A stretch of DNA of 64,000 nt from assembly GCF_010233585.1 (NCBI RefSeq), contig NZ_CP045997.1, positions 8,332,149 through 8,396,148 of the forward strand. Direction: 5' to 3'. The notes beneath the pieces were generated by a model that was not told the origin of the DNA, did no database searches, and saw nothing but the letters and a program-made list of their open reading frames with translations. Source of the stretch: Spirosoma endbachense (GTDB lineage: Bacteria; Bacteroidota; Bacteroidia; Cytophagales; Spirosomataceae). Every line of letters begins with the position of its first letter. The stretch's first letter is position 1. Position numbers and translations under genes: made by a program. Of the stretch, positions 36,594 through 45,379 are shown one piece after another.

Positions 36594-37065
36594 AGTAATT
36601 CGTAGATAAAGGTTTAATGGATATTGTTGATGCCTGTCGACTTAGACTCAACCTATACCACATTTGCTGTTGTCAGTTAATAAGAGGCAATATTTTGGCA
36701 TATTCTACTGATTTAGCTGGCGAATACTCAGGATACGAACTGGTCGCATGGAAACAGTTTTTTCTTTAGTTGTGATCGTCCAGTTTTCCACTTTCATGGT
36801 TTCTGCAGCCGTGTCGGTATCTACTCGTCTACCAGATAATCATTCGTTTCGCCGACGATGGCAGAACCGAGATGATTGATAATGTCGTTGATTTCGCCGA
36901 GCCAGTACGAGTGGCTTTCACTTGTTCAAGTTGTAACAATTCGCCAGTCACCTTACGGCTATGGCTGGTTTTTAATCATGCTTCGCTTCATGCAATTCTG
37001 TTCGTTCACTCTTTTATATATCGGGGTGTCGGGCTTTGACACCCGACACCCCGACAGGTAAGTCA
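36594..37065. other. 472-bp gap between susD and the dehydrogenase-like gene
   Basis: No gene is convincing here; a plus-strand open frame at 36876-37061 is short and unlike a protein. The gap holds the hairpin at 37021-37054 and must contain the promoter of the minus-strand enzyme operon, which I cannot place. Confidence 0.6.
37021..37054 (-). terminator. Hairpin after susD (second pair)
   Basis: GC-rich perfect 13-bp arms at 37021-37033 and 37042-37054 with an 8-nt loop, starting 12 bp past the susD stop. No strong T-run follows. It could be a terminator or one of the palindromic repeats seen elsewhere in the window. Confidence 0.7.
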
Positions 37066-38583
37066 TCAGAAATTGGGCGTCAGAGCAGCCTCAACAGCAG
37101 GCAGTCCATAATAATCATCCAGGACAGTGAATGCATTCGGGGGAGGAACCGCGCCAGCCGGGAAATAATAGGCTGCCGGATTAGCTTTTACCTTCGCACC
37201 ATATGCACCAATGATTTCCTTCACGCGGCCCGTTCTGGTCAAGTCGAACCAGCGTTTGTTTTCGAAGGCCAGCTCAACGCGACGTTCTTTGAAAATAGCT
37301 TCCCGCATGTCGGCCTGAGATGTTGCCTTTGTAGCAGCCAAACCTGCACGGGTACGCACCTGGTTTATATAAGTAGCAGCTTCACCTGCTTTACCCTGCT
37401 CATTTAACGACTCCGCCAAAAACAGCAGCACTTCAGCATAACGATAAACGGGCCAGTTCTGACCAGTATTGTTGTGCAGCGAGTGGGTCCGGGCGTATTT
37501 TTTGATATACGGATAGGTCTTCTCGGCTCGTAGGCTACCGTTTAATACAACGGTTCCGATGGAAATATCTTTCCGCTTATCGCCGGGTTCGTAGGCCGCA
37601 ATCAGATCCGGGGTCGGAATGTTATTACTCTCCTGAGACGTAGGCTGCGGGTTCGATGTACCGGTAATTGGCGCGATCTCCGCTGCACTTATGGGAGACG
37701 GCAGAAAGCGGTAAATCTGGTTACCGTTATAGCCGGCCGAGCCTTCCATGTACTGGACCTCAAACACTGACTCCTGATTGTTCTTGTTCGTGCTGGTAAA
37801 TGCAAAGGCGTTGTTGTAATCAGGCATCAGCGTATAGCCATCGTTGGTTACTACGTCTTTCATCAGCGGTTCAACCTGAGCCCATTTTTTCTGCGTCAGA
37901 TAGAGATTCGCCAATAGCGTTTTAGCAGCCCCCGACGTAGCCCGACCAGCTTCCTGCTTTGCTTTATTCAGCAGAAGCTTACTGGCATCCGTAGCGTCTT
38001 TTTCAATCTGAGCATAGACTTGTTCCGCTGTCGAAAGTGGTAAGGCGGCATCTTCCCGACCCGTAATGGGGACTAAATGCAGTGGTACTTTACCAAATAA
38101 CCGAATCAGATCGAAGTAGGCAAATGCTCTAAGAAACAGCGCCTGGCCCTTCAAATTGTCTTTGTTAGCGGGCGTACTGAACGTTATTCCGGCACCATCA
38201 ATGAGCGCTAAAATTTGATTAGCGCGGGCAATAATCACATAATTTAACCGATACTGCACCAGCACGTTATCATTGGCGGTAACACCATTAGCCGTTGGAA
38301 CAGCAAAATCAGCCACGTTTTCTGTCGGGTCAACAGCCCCATAGAGCGTGTTACGAGCATAATACGTATTGTCGGAGTGCATCTCCTCCAGAACCCAGGC
38401 CCGTTCGTTATACATCTGCCGAAAAGGTACATAAGCCCCATTGACAGCCTGCTGAAAATCGGCTTCGGTTTTGAAGAATGTAGCCGAACTCAACGCCGTT
38501 TCGGGTATTACAGTCAGAAAATCTTTCTGGCAACCGGTTAGGGCAATTCCTAAAAGCCAGGTCGCAATAAGTTTTGTTTTCAT
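37066..38583 (-). CDS. SusD/RagB-family glycan-binding lipoprotein (second pair)
   Basis: This 505-residue SusD homologue has a lipobox (GIALTGCQKDF, Cys18) and both SusD regions. Diagnostic stretches include GQALFLRAFAYFDLIRLFG and YRYADVLLFLAESLNE, with YINQVRTRAG and FENKRWFDLTRTGR. It forms a surface complex with the SusC encoded 53 bp upstream. Its ligand should be the sugar or glycoside broken down by the enzyme genes downstream. It has diverged clearly from the SusD of the mannan-type locus, consistent with a different substrate. Confidence 0.95.
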   Translation of the reverse strand: MKTKLIATWLLGIALTGCQKDFLTVIPETALSSATFFKTEADFQQAVNGAYVPFRQMYNERAWVLEEMHSDNTYYARNTLYGAVDPTENVADFAVPTANGVTANDNVLVQYRLNYVIIARANQILALIDGAGITFSTPANKDNLKGQALFLRAFAYFDLIRLFGKVPLHLVPITGREDAALPLSTAEQVYAQIEKDATDASKLLLNKAKQEAGRATSGAAKTLLANLYLTQKKWAQVEPLMKDVVTNDGYTLMPDYNNAFAFTSTNKNNQESVFEVQYMEGSAGYNGNQIYRFLPSPISAAEIAPITGTSNPQPTSQESNNIPTPDLIAAYEPGDKRKDISIGTVVLNGSLRAEKTYPYIKKYARTHSLHNNTGQNWPVYRYAEVLLFLAESLNEQGKAGEAATYINQVRTRAGLAATKATSQADMREAIFKERRVELAFENKRWFDLTRTGRVKEIIGAYGAKVKANPAAYYFPAGAVPPPNAFTVLDDYYGLPAVEAALTPNF

Positions 38584-38636
38584 TCTATATATAAAATAAG
38601 AATGTTGAAAATATGATTTTGAAATGCTGGTCTGAT

Positions 38637-41600
38637 TTAGAAATTCAGGTTAACGCCTAGCGTGAACGTGCGTGGAACTGGGTAGTTCGAGAAATCAACG
38701 CCCTGGCTCAAGTTGTCGCCTGGACCATCACCCGCACCGTTTCCACTGGTTTCTGGATTTGGACCACCCCAGTATTTCGTGAATATATAGACCTGTTGAG
38801 CCGACGCATATACACGGGCTGATTTGAAGAGCTTATTGACCGCCCCTATATTATAGCCCAGTGTTATGTTTTTGATGGTGAAAAATGATGCATCAGCCAG
38901 GAATTGCGAACTATGCCAGTCACGCTCAATACCCGTGAAGTTCCCGCCATTGTTCGTTGCACCGAACTGACCTGCTCCCTGAGTAATAACATTGGTCGCT
39001 ACACCGGTAAGAGTACCGTTAATGTTAACCATGGTATTTTGAACACGGAAGCGGTCTTTAACACCTTCTACCATGTTAAATACGCCATCCAGGTTCGCGG
39101 TGCTGTATAAGTGGCGAACCCACAACTGATTTCCGTAGGAGCCGGAACCCGTAATCGAGAAATCGAAATTGCCGTATTTCAAGTCATTGGTAATCCCGTA
39201 GGTGAATTTCGGGAATGGGCTTCCAAGGATGGTCCGGTCGTCGGCATCGCCACCGTTCGTGATAACACCATCGCCATTTATGTCCTTAAACTTGATGGTG
39301 CCGATAGCCGAACGTCCTGGAATGACAGGTGAACTCTTGAGTTCTTCAGCATTCTTATAATACCCTTCTTTCACCAAACCATAGAATTGGCCGAAGGGCT
39401 TACCGACCTGCGTAATGTGGAAACCTGTACCACCATATACCCGGTCGATACCCGGAGCCAGCGAAACAACCAGATTGCGGTTAAATGAGATGTTGGCGTT
39501 GGTTGTCCATTTCAGTTTACCCGTTGTGTTCTTGGTTGTCAGCGAGAATTCATGGCCCCAGAACTTAATTTCGCCAATGTTGTCATTGAAGTTTGTAAAG
39601 CCCGATTCCTGCGGAACCTGTACGGCGTAGAGCAGGTTCGTCGTACGTTTCGTATAAAAATCGTAGATGAACTGGATACGGTCGTTCAGTAATCCCAGAT
39701 CAAGCCCTATATCAAACTGCCTGGTTGTTTCCCATCCTAAATTAGGGTTAGCCAACGACGTAACGACGGCCCCCGTAGCAACTGTGCTACCAAATACTGC
39801 ATTTGTCGTATTGTTAACTAAGGCATACGATGTGTAGTTACCGATGTTATTATTACCGATTACGCCATAACTAGCCCGAATTTTGGCAAACGAAATCTGT
39901 TGGATTGGCTTCAGAAAATCTTCATCCGACATTACCCAGCCTACCGAAGCCGACGGGAACGTACCAAACTGATTATTCGCGCCGAAGCGGGACGAGCCAT
40001 CTGTCCGAACAGCCGCTGTAAACAGATATTTGCCTTTGTAGTTATACGTCAGGCGAGACAGATAAGAGGTCAGAGCCCATTGGTTTACATCGTTTCTTGT
40101 AGCGTTAGGGTTACCACTCCGGTCTATATTAAGTGCTCCCTGGATCGTTGGTAACCGATCATCGGCGTATGTATTGGCCTGAATACGGCTGAATTCCTGA
40201 CGGTACCACTGATTGGTGAAACCAGCCAGCAACTCGAAGTTATGATCGTTAAAGCTGCGGGTATAGGTCGCCAGGTTTTCGTTTAGCCAGGATGTGTTTT
40301 CCAGACTCTGCCGAATCGAAACAGCCGTAGTTGGGATCGGCACGTTAATAGCGCTGGTAGCCGTCGACGGGTTGAAGAAAAAGAATTTAGAGTTTTGGTA
40401 TTCGATGTTCATCGTCGACCGGAGGGTTAACCCAGTGATCGGTCGGTATTGCACATAGGCATTCGCCAGTAGGTTTGTGTTCTTGGTTTCATTGATCAGC
40501 TCTTTAGCGGCACGCAGCCAGTTAGGATACTGAAAAATATTACCTGTACTAGCCGGAAACTGGTTGAATTTGGTTAGCTCACCATTGGCATCGTAAATGG
40601 GCATTACCGGCCATGTGTGCAGCGCGTTGAACAGAATCCCGGTTCCGCGGTCACCATCGGTCCGGGGCGTATTGTCGTACACGTACGAAGGTGCTACGTT
40701 AAAGCCAACCGTTACCTTATCCGACAGGTTATAATTTGAGTTCAGGCGCAGCGAGTACCGTTTGTATTTGTTGTTCAGCACCACCCCATCCTGGTTGAAG
40801 ATACCCGCAACCAACGACGTATTGGCCTTGCCGGTATTATTAGAAACACTCAGGTTATAGCTCTGAATGGGTGCCTGCCGCAGTAACGCATCATACCAGT
40901 CATTATTTTTCCCTTCATACTGAGCGGGATTCTGGAACTCGGCTGGTACGGGCTGCAACTGGTCTTCGTAGAAGTCTTTCTTGAACTGAGCGAACTCAAC
41001 AGCGTTCAGCATTTTCACACGACCTCTCATAGGTACCTTCTGTACCCCCGCATACGCGCTGAAGCTAACGTTTGTCTGGCCAGGTTTCCCTTTTTTGGTG
41101 GTAATCAGAACAACACCGTTGGCCGCCCGAGAACCGTACAGCGACGTAGAAGCAGCATCTTTCAAAACCGAAAGATCTTCAATCTCATCGGGGTTAAGCT
41201 GGGCAATGTTCCCCGTTATCGGAAAACCATCGACTACGTAAAGTGGGTCACTACCAGCCGAAACCGATACCTGACCCCGAATACGGATACTAATACCCTG
41301 ACCAGGCTTACCAGTAGCCTGGTTGATTTGCACACCTGCCAGACGACCCTGTAATTTCTGGCCAATCTGCGAAACAGGTAAATCTTTAATCTCTGCTGCA
41401 CTTACCGTTTGAACAGCACCGGTTATTTCCTTTTTCAACTGGCTACCATAACCTACAACCACCACTTCGTTCAGGGTTTGGTCGTCGGGAGACAGCGTAA
41501 CACTCACTGTTGTTTGGTTACCCACAACTACCTCTTTACGCGCATAGCCCACAAAACTAAAAACCAGCGTTGCATTGGTATTTGGCACTACAATTTTAAA

Positions 41601-41876
41601 ACTTCCCGTACCATCGGTGTTGGTTCCCTGGGTCGTTCCTTTAACAATGACACTTACGCCCGGCAGCCCATCCCCTTTCTCGTCGATCACCTTCCCCGAC
41701 ACGGTTACATCTGCCAAGGCAGTAACTGTGTGTGACCTATCTTTCATTGTAACATTCCTGGCGATCAGATGCCCATTTTTGACCGCATTACTTTTCTGTA
41801 CTATTACCTCCTGTGCGTAGCCTGAATAACTGCTCGTTATCAGACCTAGCACTGCTAATTGATAGAGTCTTTTCAT
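38637..41876 (-). CDS. SusC/RagA-family TonB-dependent transporter (second pair, no STN domain)
   Basis: I chose ATG 41876, which begins MKRLYQLAVLGLI and gives a normal signal peptide; the open frame extends 17 codons upstream but without signal character. The 1079-residue product has a carboxypeptidase-regulatory-like domain (about 58-130), a NEVVVVGYG segment before the plug, a 22-strand-type barrel and a terminal Phe. It lacks an STN domain, so it should not signal through a FecI/FecR pair. Regulation more likely comes from the divergent GntR gene. It imports the substrate captured by the SusD encoded next. Confidence 0.95.
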   Translation of the reverse strand: MKRLYQLAVLGLITSSYSGYAQEVIVQKSNAVKNGHLIARNVTMKDRSHTVTALADVTVSGKVIDEKGDGLPGVSVIVKGTTQGTNTDGTGSFKIVVPNTNATLVFSFVGYARKEVVVGNQTTVSVTLSPDDQTLNEVVVVGYGSQLKKEITGAVQTVSAAEIKDLPVSQIGQKLQGRLAGVQINQATGKPGQGISIRIRGQVSVSAGSDPLYVVDGFPITGNIAQLNPDEIEDLSVLKDAASTSLYGSRAANGVVLITTKKGKPGQTNVSFSAYAGVQKVPMRGRVKMLNAVEFAQFKKDFYEDQLQPVPAEFQNPAQYEGKNNDWYDALLRQAPIQSYNLSVSNNTGKANTSLVAGIFNQDGVVLNNKYKRYSLRLNSNYNLSDKVTVGFNVAPSYVYDNTPRTDGDRGTGILFNALHTWPVMPIYDANGELTKFNQFPASTGNIFQYPNWLRAAKELINETKNTNLLANAYVQYRPITGLTLRSTMNIEYQNSKFFFFNPSTATSAINVPIPTTAVSIRQSLENTSWLNENLATYTRSFNDHNFELLAGFTNQWYRQEFSRIQANTYADDRLPTIQGALNIDRSGNPNATRNDVNQWALTSYLSRLTYNYKGKYLFTAAVRTDGSSRFGANNQFGTFPSASVGWVMSDEDFLKPIQQISFAKIRASYGVIGNNNIGNYTSYALVNNTTNAVFGSTVATGAVVTSLANPNLGWETTRQFDIGLDLGLLNDRIQFIYDFYTKRTTNLLYAVQVPQESGFTNFNDNIGEIKFWGHEFSLTTKNTTGKLKWTTNANISFNRNLVVSLAPGIDRVYGGTGFHITQVGKPFGQFYGLVKEGYYKNAEELKSSPVIPGRSAIGTIKFKDINGDGVITNGGDADDRTILGSPFPKFTYGITNDLKYGNFDFSITGSGSYGNQLWVRHLYSTANLDGVFNMVEGVKDRFRVQNTMVNINGTLTGVATNVITQGAGQFGATNNGGNFTGIERDWHSSQFLADASFFTIKNITLGYNIGAVNKLFKSARVYASAQQVYIFTKYWGGPNPETSGNGAGDGPGDNLSQGVDFSNYPVPRTFTLGVNLNF

Positions 41877-42534
41877 GAGATTAACAAAAGAGATTAGGAT
41901 TAAAGAACTAGCTGAACTGGCTTTCAAAAAACCAATTCAATGGCCAAATATTACCATCTCAATGCCGCCAACTTTCCCATACTTACCCACTTTCATAATT
42001 ATTTAAATAAATTAATCTACATTTCCCATTGGCCACCATTCATTAATTCTGCCCGGTAGACAAGGCCAAAAAGTAGGCTGAGTGGCTCCATAGATCATTT
42101 CCTATAGCTTTTGTAGTAATTATTTCCCGAGACTGGCTTGCCCATTATCGAAAGCCTGAAAAAGTGTGACAGGCAAGCCAACCCAATTGATATCCTTCTA
42201 GCTCTCTCTTCTGTGAGCGAGGCCACCGTTATCTGATTTTCTAAAGTATATTCGATCGAAAAAATAGATTAACCAACATCTAGTTTACATATGCTATTTT
42301 ATCAGCTCAATCAATTGTTCATTCGTAGCTTAACCGCATAAACATTCTGAATCCGGGTAGTAGGATTCGGGAAAACGACCTTTTTATAGAGAAATTCGTC
42401 TAACGTTTCTTCTGGAATTATTTATTATCCAGATTGCCTGTTACTATGGACTGCGCTTTTGCTGGTAGCCTTGCTATAATGAATTTAGTCAGCCAGTTCG
42501 ATGCTGCTACTAGTTCGGTCTAAATTAATCCAAC
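41877..42534. promoter_or_regulatory. Divergent regulatory region between susC and gntR
   Basis: This 658-bp AT-rich stretch separates the minus-strand susC from the plus-strand gntR. It must hold both promoters and probably the GntR operator. A TAATATTTG element on the minus strand near 41945-41953 resembles the Bacteroidota -7 box, but the upstream half is not well placed. I could not identify a clear operator palindrome. Confidence 0.4.
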
Positions 42535-43551
42535 ATGCTCCGACATATTAAAATCAACGACTATTCGAATACCCCTAAGTATCAGCAGATTTATAATTCA
42601 ATTGTAGAGGGTATTGAAAATCGGGATATAATTCCAGGCGACAAATTGCCGTCCATTCATGAGTTATGTGCCGAATTCGATGTGGCCAAAGGAACCATTG
42701 AGCGAGCCTACGAGCTCCTTAAGGAAAAAGAAATTATCGAGGCCGTTCGAGGAAAAGGATTTTACATAAACTATACCAAGACTGGCCAGAACCTGAAAAT
42801 ATTTTTACTCTTCAACAAACTGAGTGCTCACAAAAAAATCATTTACGACTCATTTGTTGAACTACTGGGGCCTGGCGTAGCGATCGATTTCTTTATCTAT
42901 AACAATGATTTCAGACTATTTCGGGATCTGATTGAGCGTCAGGCCCGTAACCATACTCATTATGTGATCATTGGCCACTTTTATGAAGGGGGTGAAAAAG
43001 CAAATGAGCTGATTAATAGCTTACCCAAACATAAGCTGATCCTTCTGGATAAGCTTCTGGAAGGGGTATCCGGAAAGTATGCTGCCGTATTTCAGAACTT
43101 TGAAAAAGACCTCTACCAGGCCCTTACGGATGCGCTCCCTTTGTTAAAAAAATACACAACACTTTGTATTCTCTTTCCCTCGTATACCTATCACCCGAAA
43201 GCAATTCTAAATGGCTTTTATAAGTTTTGCTACGAGCATAATTTTAACACTCGTGTGATTGATAATATTCAGCAGGAAGTAATCTATCCGCAACAAGCTT
43301 ATATTAATCTAATGGAAGATGATCTTGTTGAACTTATCAAGAAAATCAAGATGACAACGTATATCGTTGGACAGGAGGTTGGTATTTTGTCCTATAATGA
43401 AACCCCGCTGAAAGAATTCCTGCTGGAAGGCATTACGGTAATGTCTACTGATTTTGCCCAAATGGGTCGCACAGCAGCTCAATTAGTACTCAATACCAGT
43501 GTAGAACACATCGAAAACCCGTTTCAGCTTATCGTACGAAAATCACTTTAG
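42535..43551 (+). CDS. GntR-family regulator with sugar-binding-like C-terminal domain
   Basis: This 338-residue protein has a GntR winged helix-turn-helix at residues 1-78 (KYQQIYNSIVEGIENRDIIPGDKLPS, by position 15-40, then KGTIERAYELLKEKEII). The C-terminal region (about 85-338) looks like a LacI/periplasmic-binding-protein-type effector domain: an ILLFNKLSAHKKII-type strand, a VIIGHFY strand and a late TVMSTDFAQMGRTAAQLVL helix. Such regulators sense a sugar in the cytoplasm. It is divergent from the susCD and enzyme locus, so it is the likely regulator of those genes. Whether it represses or activates cannot be told. Confidence 0.88.
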   Translation: MLRHIKINDYSNTPKYQQIYNSIVEGIENRDIIPGDKLPSIHELCAEFDVAKGTIERAYELLKEKEIIEAVRGKGFYINYTKTGQNLKIFLLFNKLSAHKKIIYDSFVELLGPGVAIDFFIYNNDFRLFRDLIERQARNHTHYVIIGHFYEGGEKANELINSLPKHKLILLDKLLEGVSGKYAAVFQNFEKDLYQALTDALPLLKKYTTLCILFPSYTYHPKAILNGFYKFCYEHNFNTRVIDNIQQEVIYPQQAYINLMEDDLVELIKKIKMTTYIVGQEVGILSYNETPLKEFLLEGITVMSTDFAQMGRTAAQLVLNTSVEHIENPFQLIVRKSL

Positions 43552-43751
43552 CGATTGCCCTGTCGATTTTATTAGTACAACACATTTCCAAAAATCCATT
43601 TGGCAATCGCTCACGTATATACCCTTGACTTTTCTTTTCAACATTTAGTTAATAAGGCTTCTCATGTAGGGTTGCCTTATTTTATTATTTTTTAAATTTA
43701 CTCATATCTTTATAACATCACTAATAGTTACCATATCGCCACAAAATTTAC

Positions 43752-44138
43752 ATGAAATTTAGTAAGTTGAGTATCAACACCTGCCGCATTTTATATTTAA
43801 TGGGTTGGGGAAACTACACTCGTATATTTCTGACTGACGCATCACCAGAGCTGAACTCCACCACGCTCAAAAAATGTGTCAATATGCTGCCTGGCTTTAT
43901 TCGCCTGAGTAAGAGCCTGGCCGTAAACCCGACTCACATTGTACAGGTTCGCCGGAACAATGATCGCTCGGCGGATGTGCTGGTTGCCGATATCTGGCTT
44001 CCTGTAAGTCGTCGTCGTGTTACTCCGGTGGTTCGGCAGCTTAATAGTTTACCGGGTGGAAAAATTAAAGGACTCGCTCAGTTTCGTAGTCAGCACGAAC
44101 CCATAGGTATACCACAAAGTGCTTTCTCTTCCAATTAG
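43752..44138 (+). CDS. Stand-alone LytTR DNA-binding protein
   Basis: This 128-residue protein consists almost entirely of a LytTR DNA-binding domain. The signs are an ILYLMGWGNYTRIFL strand pair, LPGFIRLSKSLAVNPTHI, and a DIWLPVSRRRVTPVV recognition end. There is no receiver domain or membrane part, so it is not a classical response regulator; it may be controlled by another protein or by expression alone. The last 25 residues are poorly conserved-looking and an earlier true end is not possible in this frame. It follows gntR by 200 bp. Confidence 0.75.
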   Translation: MKFSKLSINTCRILYLMGWGNYTRIFLTDASPELNSTTLKKCVNMLPGFIRLSKSLAVNPTHIVQVRRNNDRSADVLVADIWLPVSRRRVTPVVRQLNSLPGGKIKGLAQFRSQHEPIGIPQSAFSSN

Positions 44139-44825
44139 ACTTTTCATAGTACTGGTAGGTGATTCGATCCGTAAAATTGTTCAGCTGACTAGCCACATTG
44201 ACTCCATTTAGCCGGTATTGGCAGTAGGCCAGGTTGATTGGTGTGAATGAAGCGGTTTTGAGAAACGCCACGGCGAACCGGCGTCATGGTGTCGGTTTGA
44301 AGAAACCGACACCACATTGACTGCTTTTTTGGCAGAAAACAGTATTGCAATGCCAGCAATAGTAGCCATGTAGGACACTATTTTACCAGATTAGCCTGTA
44401 GCGTCAAATTTTAACTAGTAGCAGAATTAGCCATTGCTGCGGTAGATTTACCTTTTGTCGTCTTTCCTAGCTTATACCTGGATAAGCTGGTCCTGCGTAT
44501 AAAATTTAACCTGATTTCAAATTGAATAATATCTATAGGTTAAGTAGGAAGTATTAATTTATTAATCGTTCTTTGCAACTGAAACAGGTCCCTGAAGGAA
44601 ATGCTGCTGTCTAGCCAATTGAAACAACTAGCAGGAAGCATAGTCTCAGATTAGGGACTATGAAAGAGCCGATTTATGGTATGCAGGCCCAATAGCTATA
44701 TTTATTGTAGAGTAGGTGAAGTTGCCAGAATCCGGTCAGACTTAGCCCATTAACAGCTTATCGACGTAGAGAACACTACCGCCATTGACTAATAAACTAC
44801 CATTCACCAATAAGAACAAGTAAAA
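44139..44825. other. 687-bp intergenic region
   Basis: No convincing gene. The stretch contains the palindrome at 44287-44314. A minus-strand frame at 44065-44271 has some protein-like character and may be a gene remnant, but it overlaps the end of the LytTR gene and is not supported. Confidence 0.55.
44287..44314. repeat. Perfect palindromic repeat after the LytTR gene
   Basis: Arms of 12 nt at 44287-44298 and 44303-44314 pair perfectly around a GAAG loop, followed about 12 bp later by a T-run near 44324-44329. It may be a terminator, but it lies 149 bp past the gene and looks like an interspersed element. Confidence 0.65.
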
Positions 44826-45239
44826 ATGATCTCGAAGAAAGCAAAATATGCCATTAAGGCACTCAAGGTGCTAACCGAACAATTCGGAAATGGTCCTGTG
44901 CTGATTTCTTACATTTCAGCTCAGGAAGGTATTCCGAAAAAATTCCTGGAAGCCATTCTACTGGAATTACGAAATCATGGCATTCTTCAGAGTCAGAAAG
45001 GGAAAGGAGGAGGCTATCTGCTCCGGGTTGAACCCGAACGGGTGAATCTGGCCCAGGTCGTTCGAATAATTGACGGCCCAATTGCTCCCACACCCTGCGT
45101 TTCCCTGAACTTTTATGTCCGTTGCGACGACTGCGAAGATGAAGAAACCTGCAAAATCCGGCCCATTATGGAGCGCGTTCGTGATGCGAACCTATCTGTG
45201 TATGAACGCACTACGTTACGGTCGCTGGTACAGTCTTAG
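44826..45239 (+). CDS. Rrf2-family transcriptional regulator
   Basis: This 137-residue regulator has the Rrf2 winged helix at about residues 1-80, with MISKKAKYAIKAL, the PKKFLEAILLELRNHGIL recognition region and the KGKGGGYLL wing. The C-terminal part has four cysteines, Cys91, Cys100, Cys103 and Cys109, placed where IscR-type members bind an iron-sulfur cluster. It probably senses redox state, iron or nitric oxide. It is convergent with transketolase and separated from it by a long hairpin. Target genes are not evident from the neighbourhood. Confidence 0.9.
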   Translation: MISKKAKYAIKALKVLTEQFGNGPVLISYISAQEGIPKKFLEAILLELRNHGILQSQKGKGGGYLLRVEPERVNLAQVVRIIDGPIAPTPCVSLNFYVRCDDCEDEETCKIRPIMERVRDANLSVYERTTLRSLVQS

Positions 45240-45303
45240 CTGGGCGTCATCTGAAAATTGGTTGTACGAGTAGCGTATATGGGTCCGTAGTTACAAGTTA
45301 TTA

Positions 45304-45368
45304 CGTCCCTACGTTCCACGCAGAGGTCGGCTCGAGATCCGGCAACTTCTGCGTGAAACGTAGGGACG
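45304..45368. repeat. Long palindrome between convergent rrf2 and tkt genes
   Basis: Arms of 24 nt at 45304-45327 and 45345-45368 pair with two mismatches around a 17-nt loop. It ends 11 bp from the transketolase stop. It could serve as a two-way terminator. Its size and GC content suggest a REP-like or miniature mobile repeat. Confidence 0.75.
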
Positions 45369-45379
45369 CATGGTATTTA

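Noticed and set aside
36876..37061. Short plus-strand open frame before susD (second pair)
   Set aside because: No protein character and it overlaps the hairpin at 37021-37054.
43550..43611. 10-bp inverted repeat after the GntR gene
   Set aside because: The arms match, but the 42-nt loop and lack of a T-run make a terminator unlikely.
44065..44271. Minus-strand frame resembling a protein fragment after the LytTR gene
   Set aside because: It overlaps the LytTR gene, lacks a matching upstream part and cannot be assigned.
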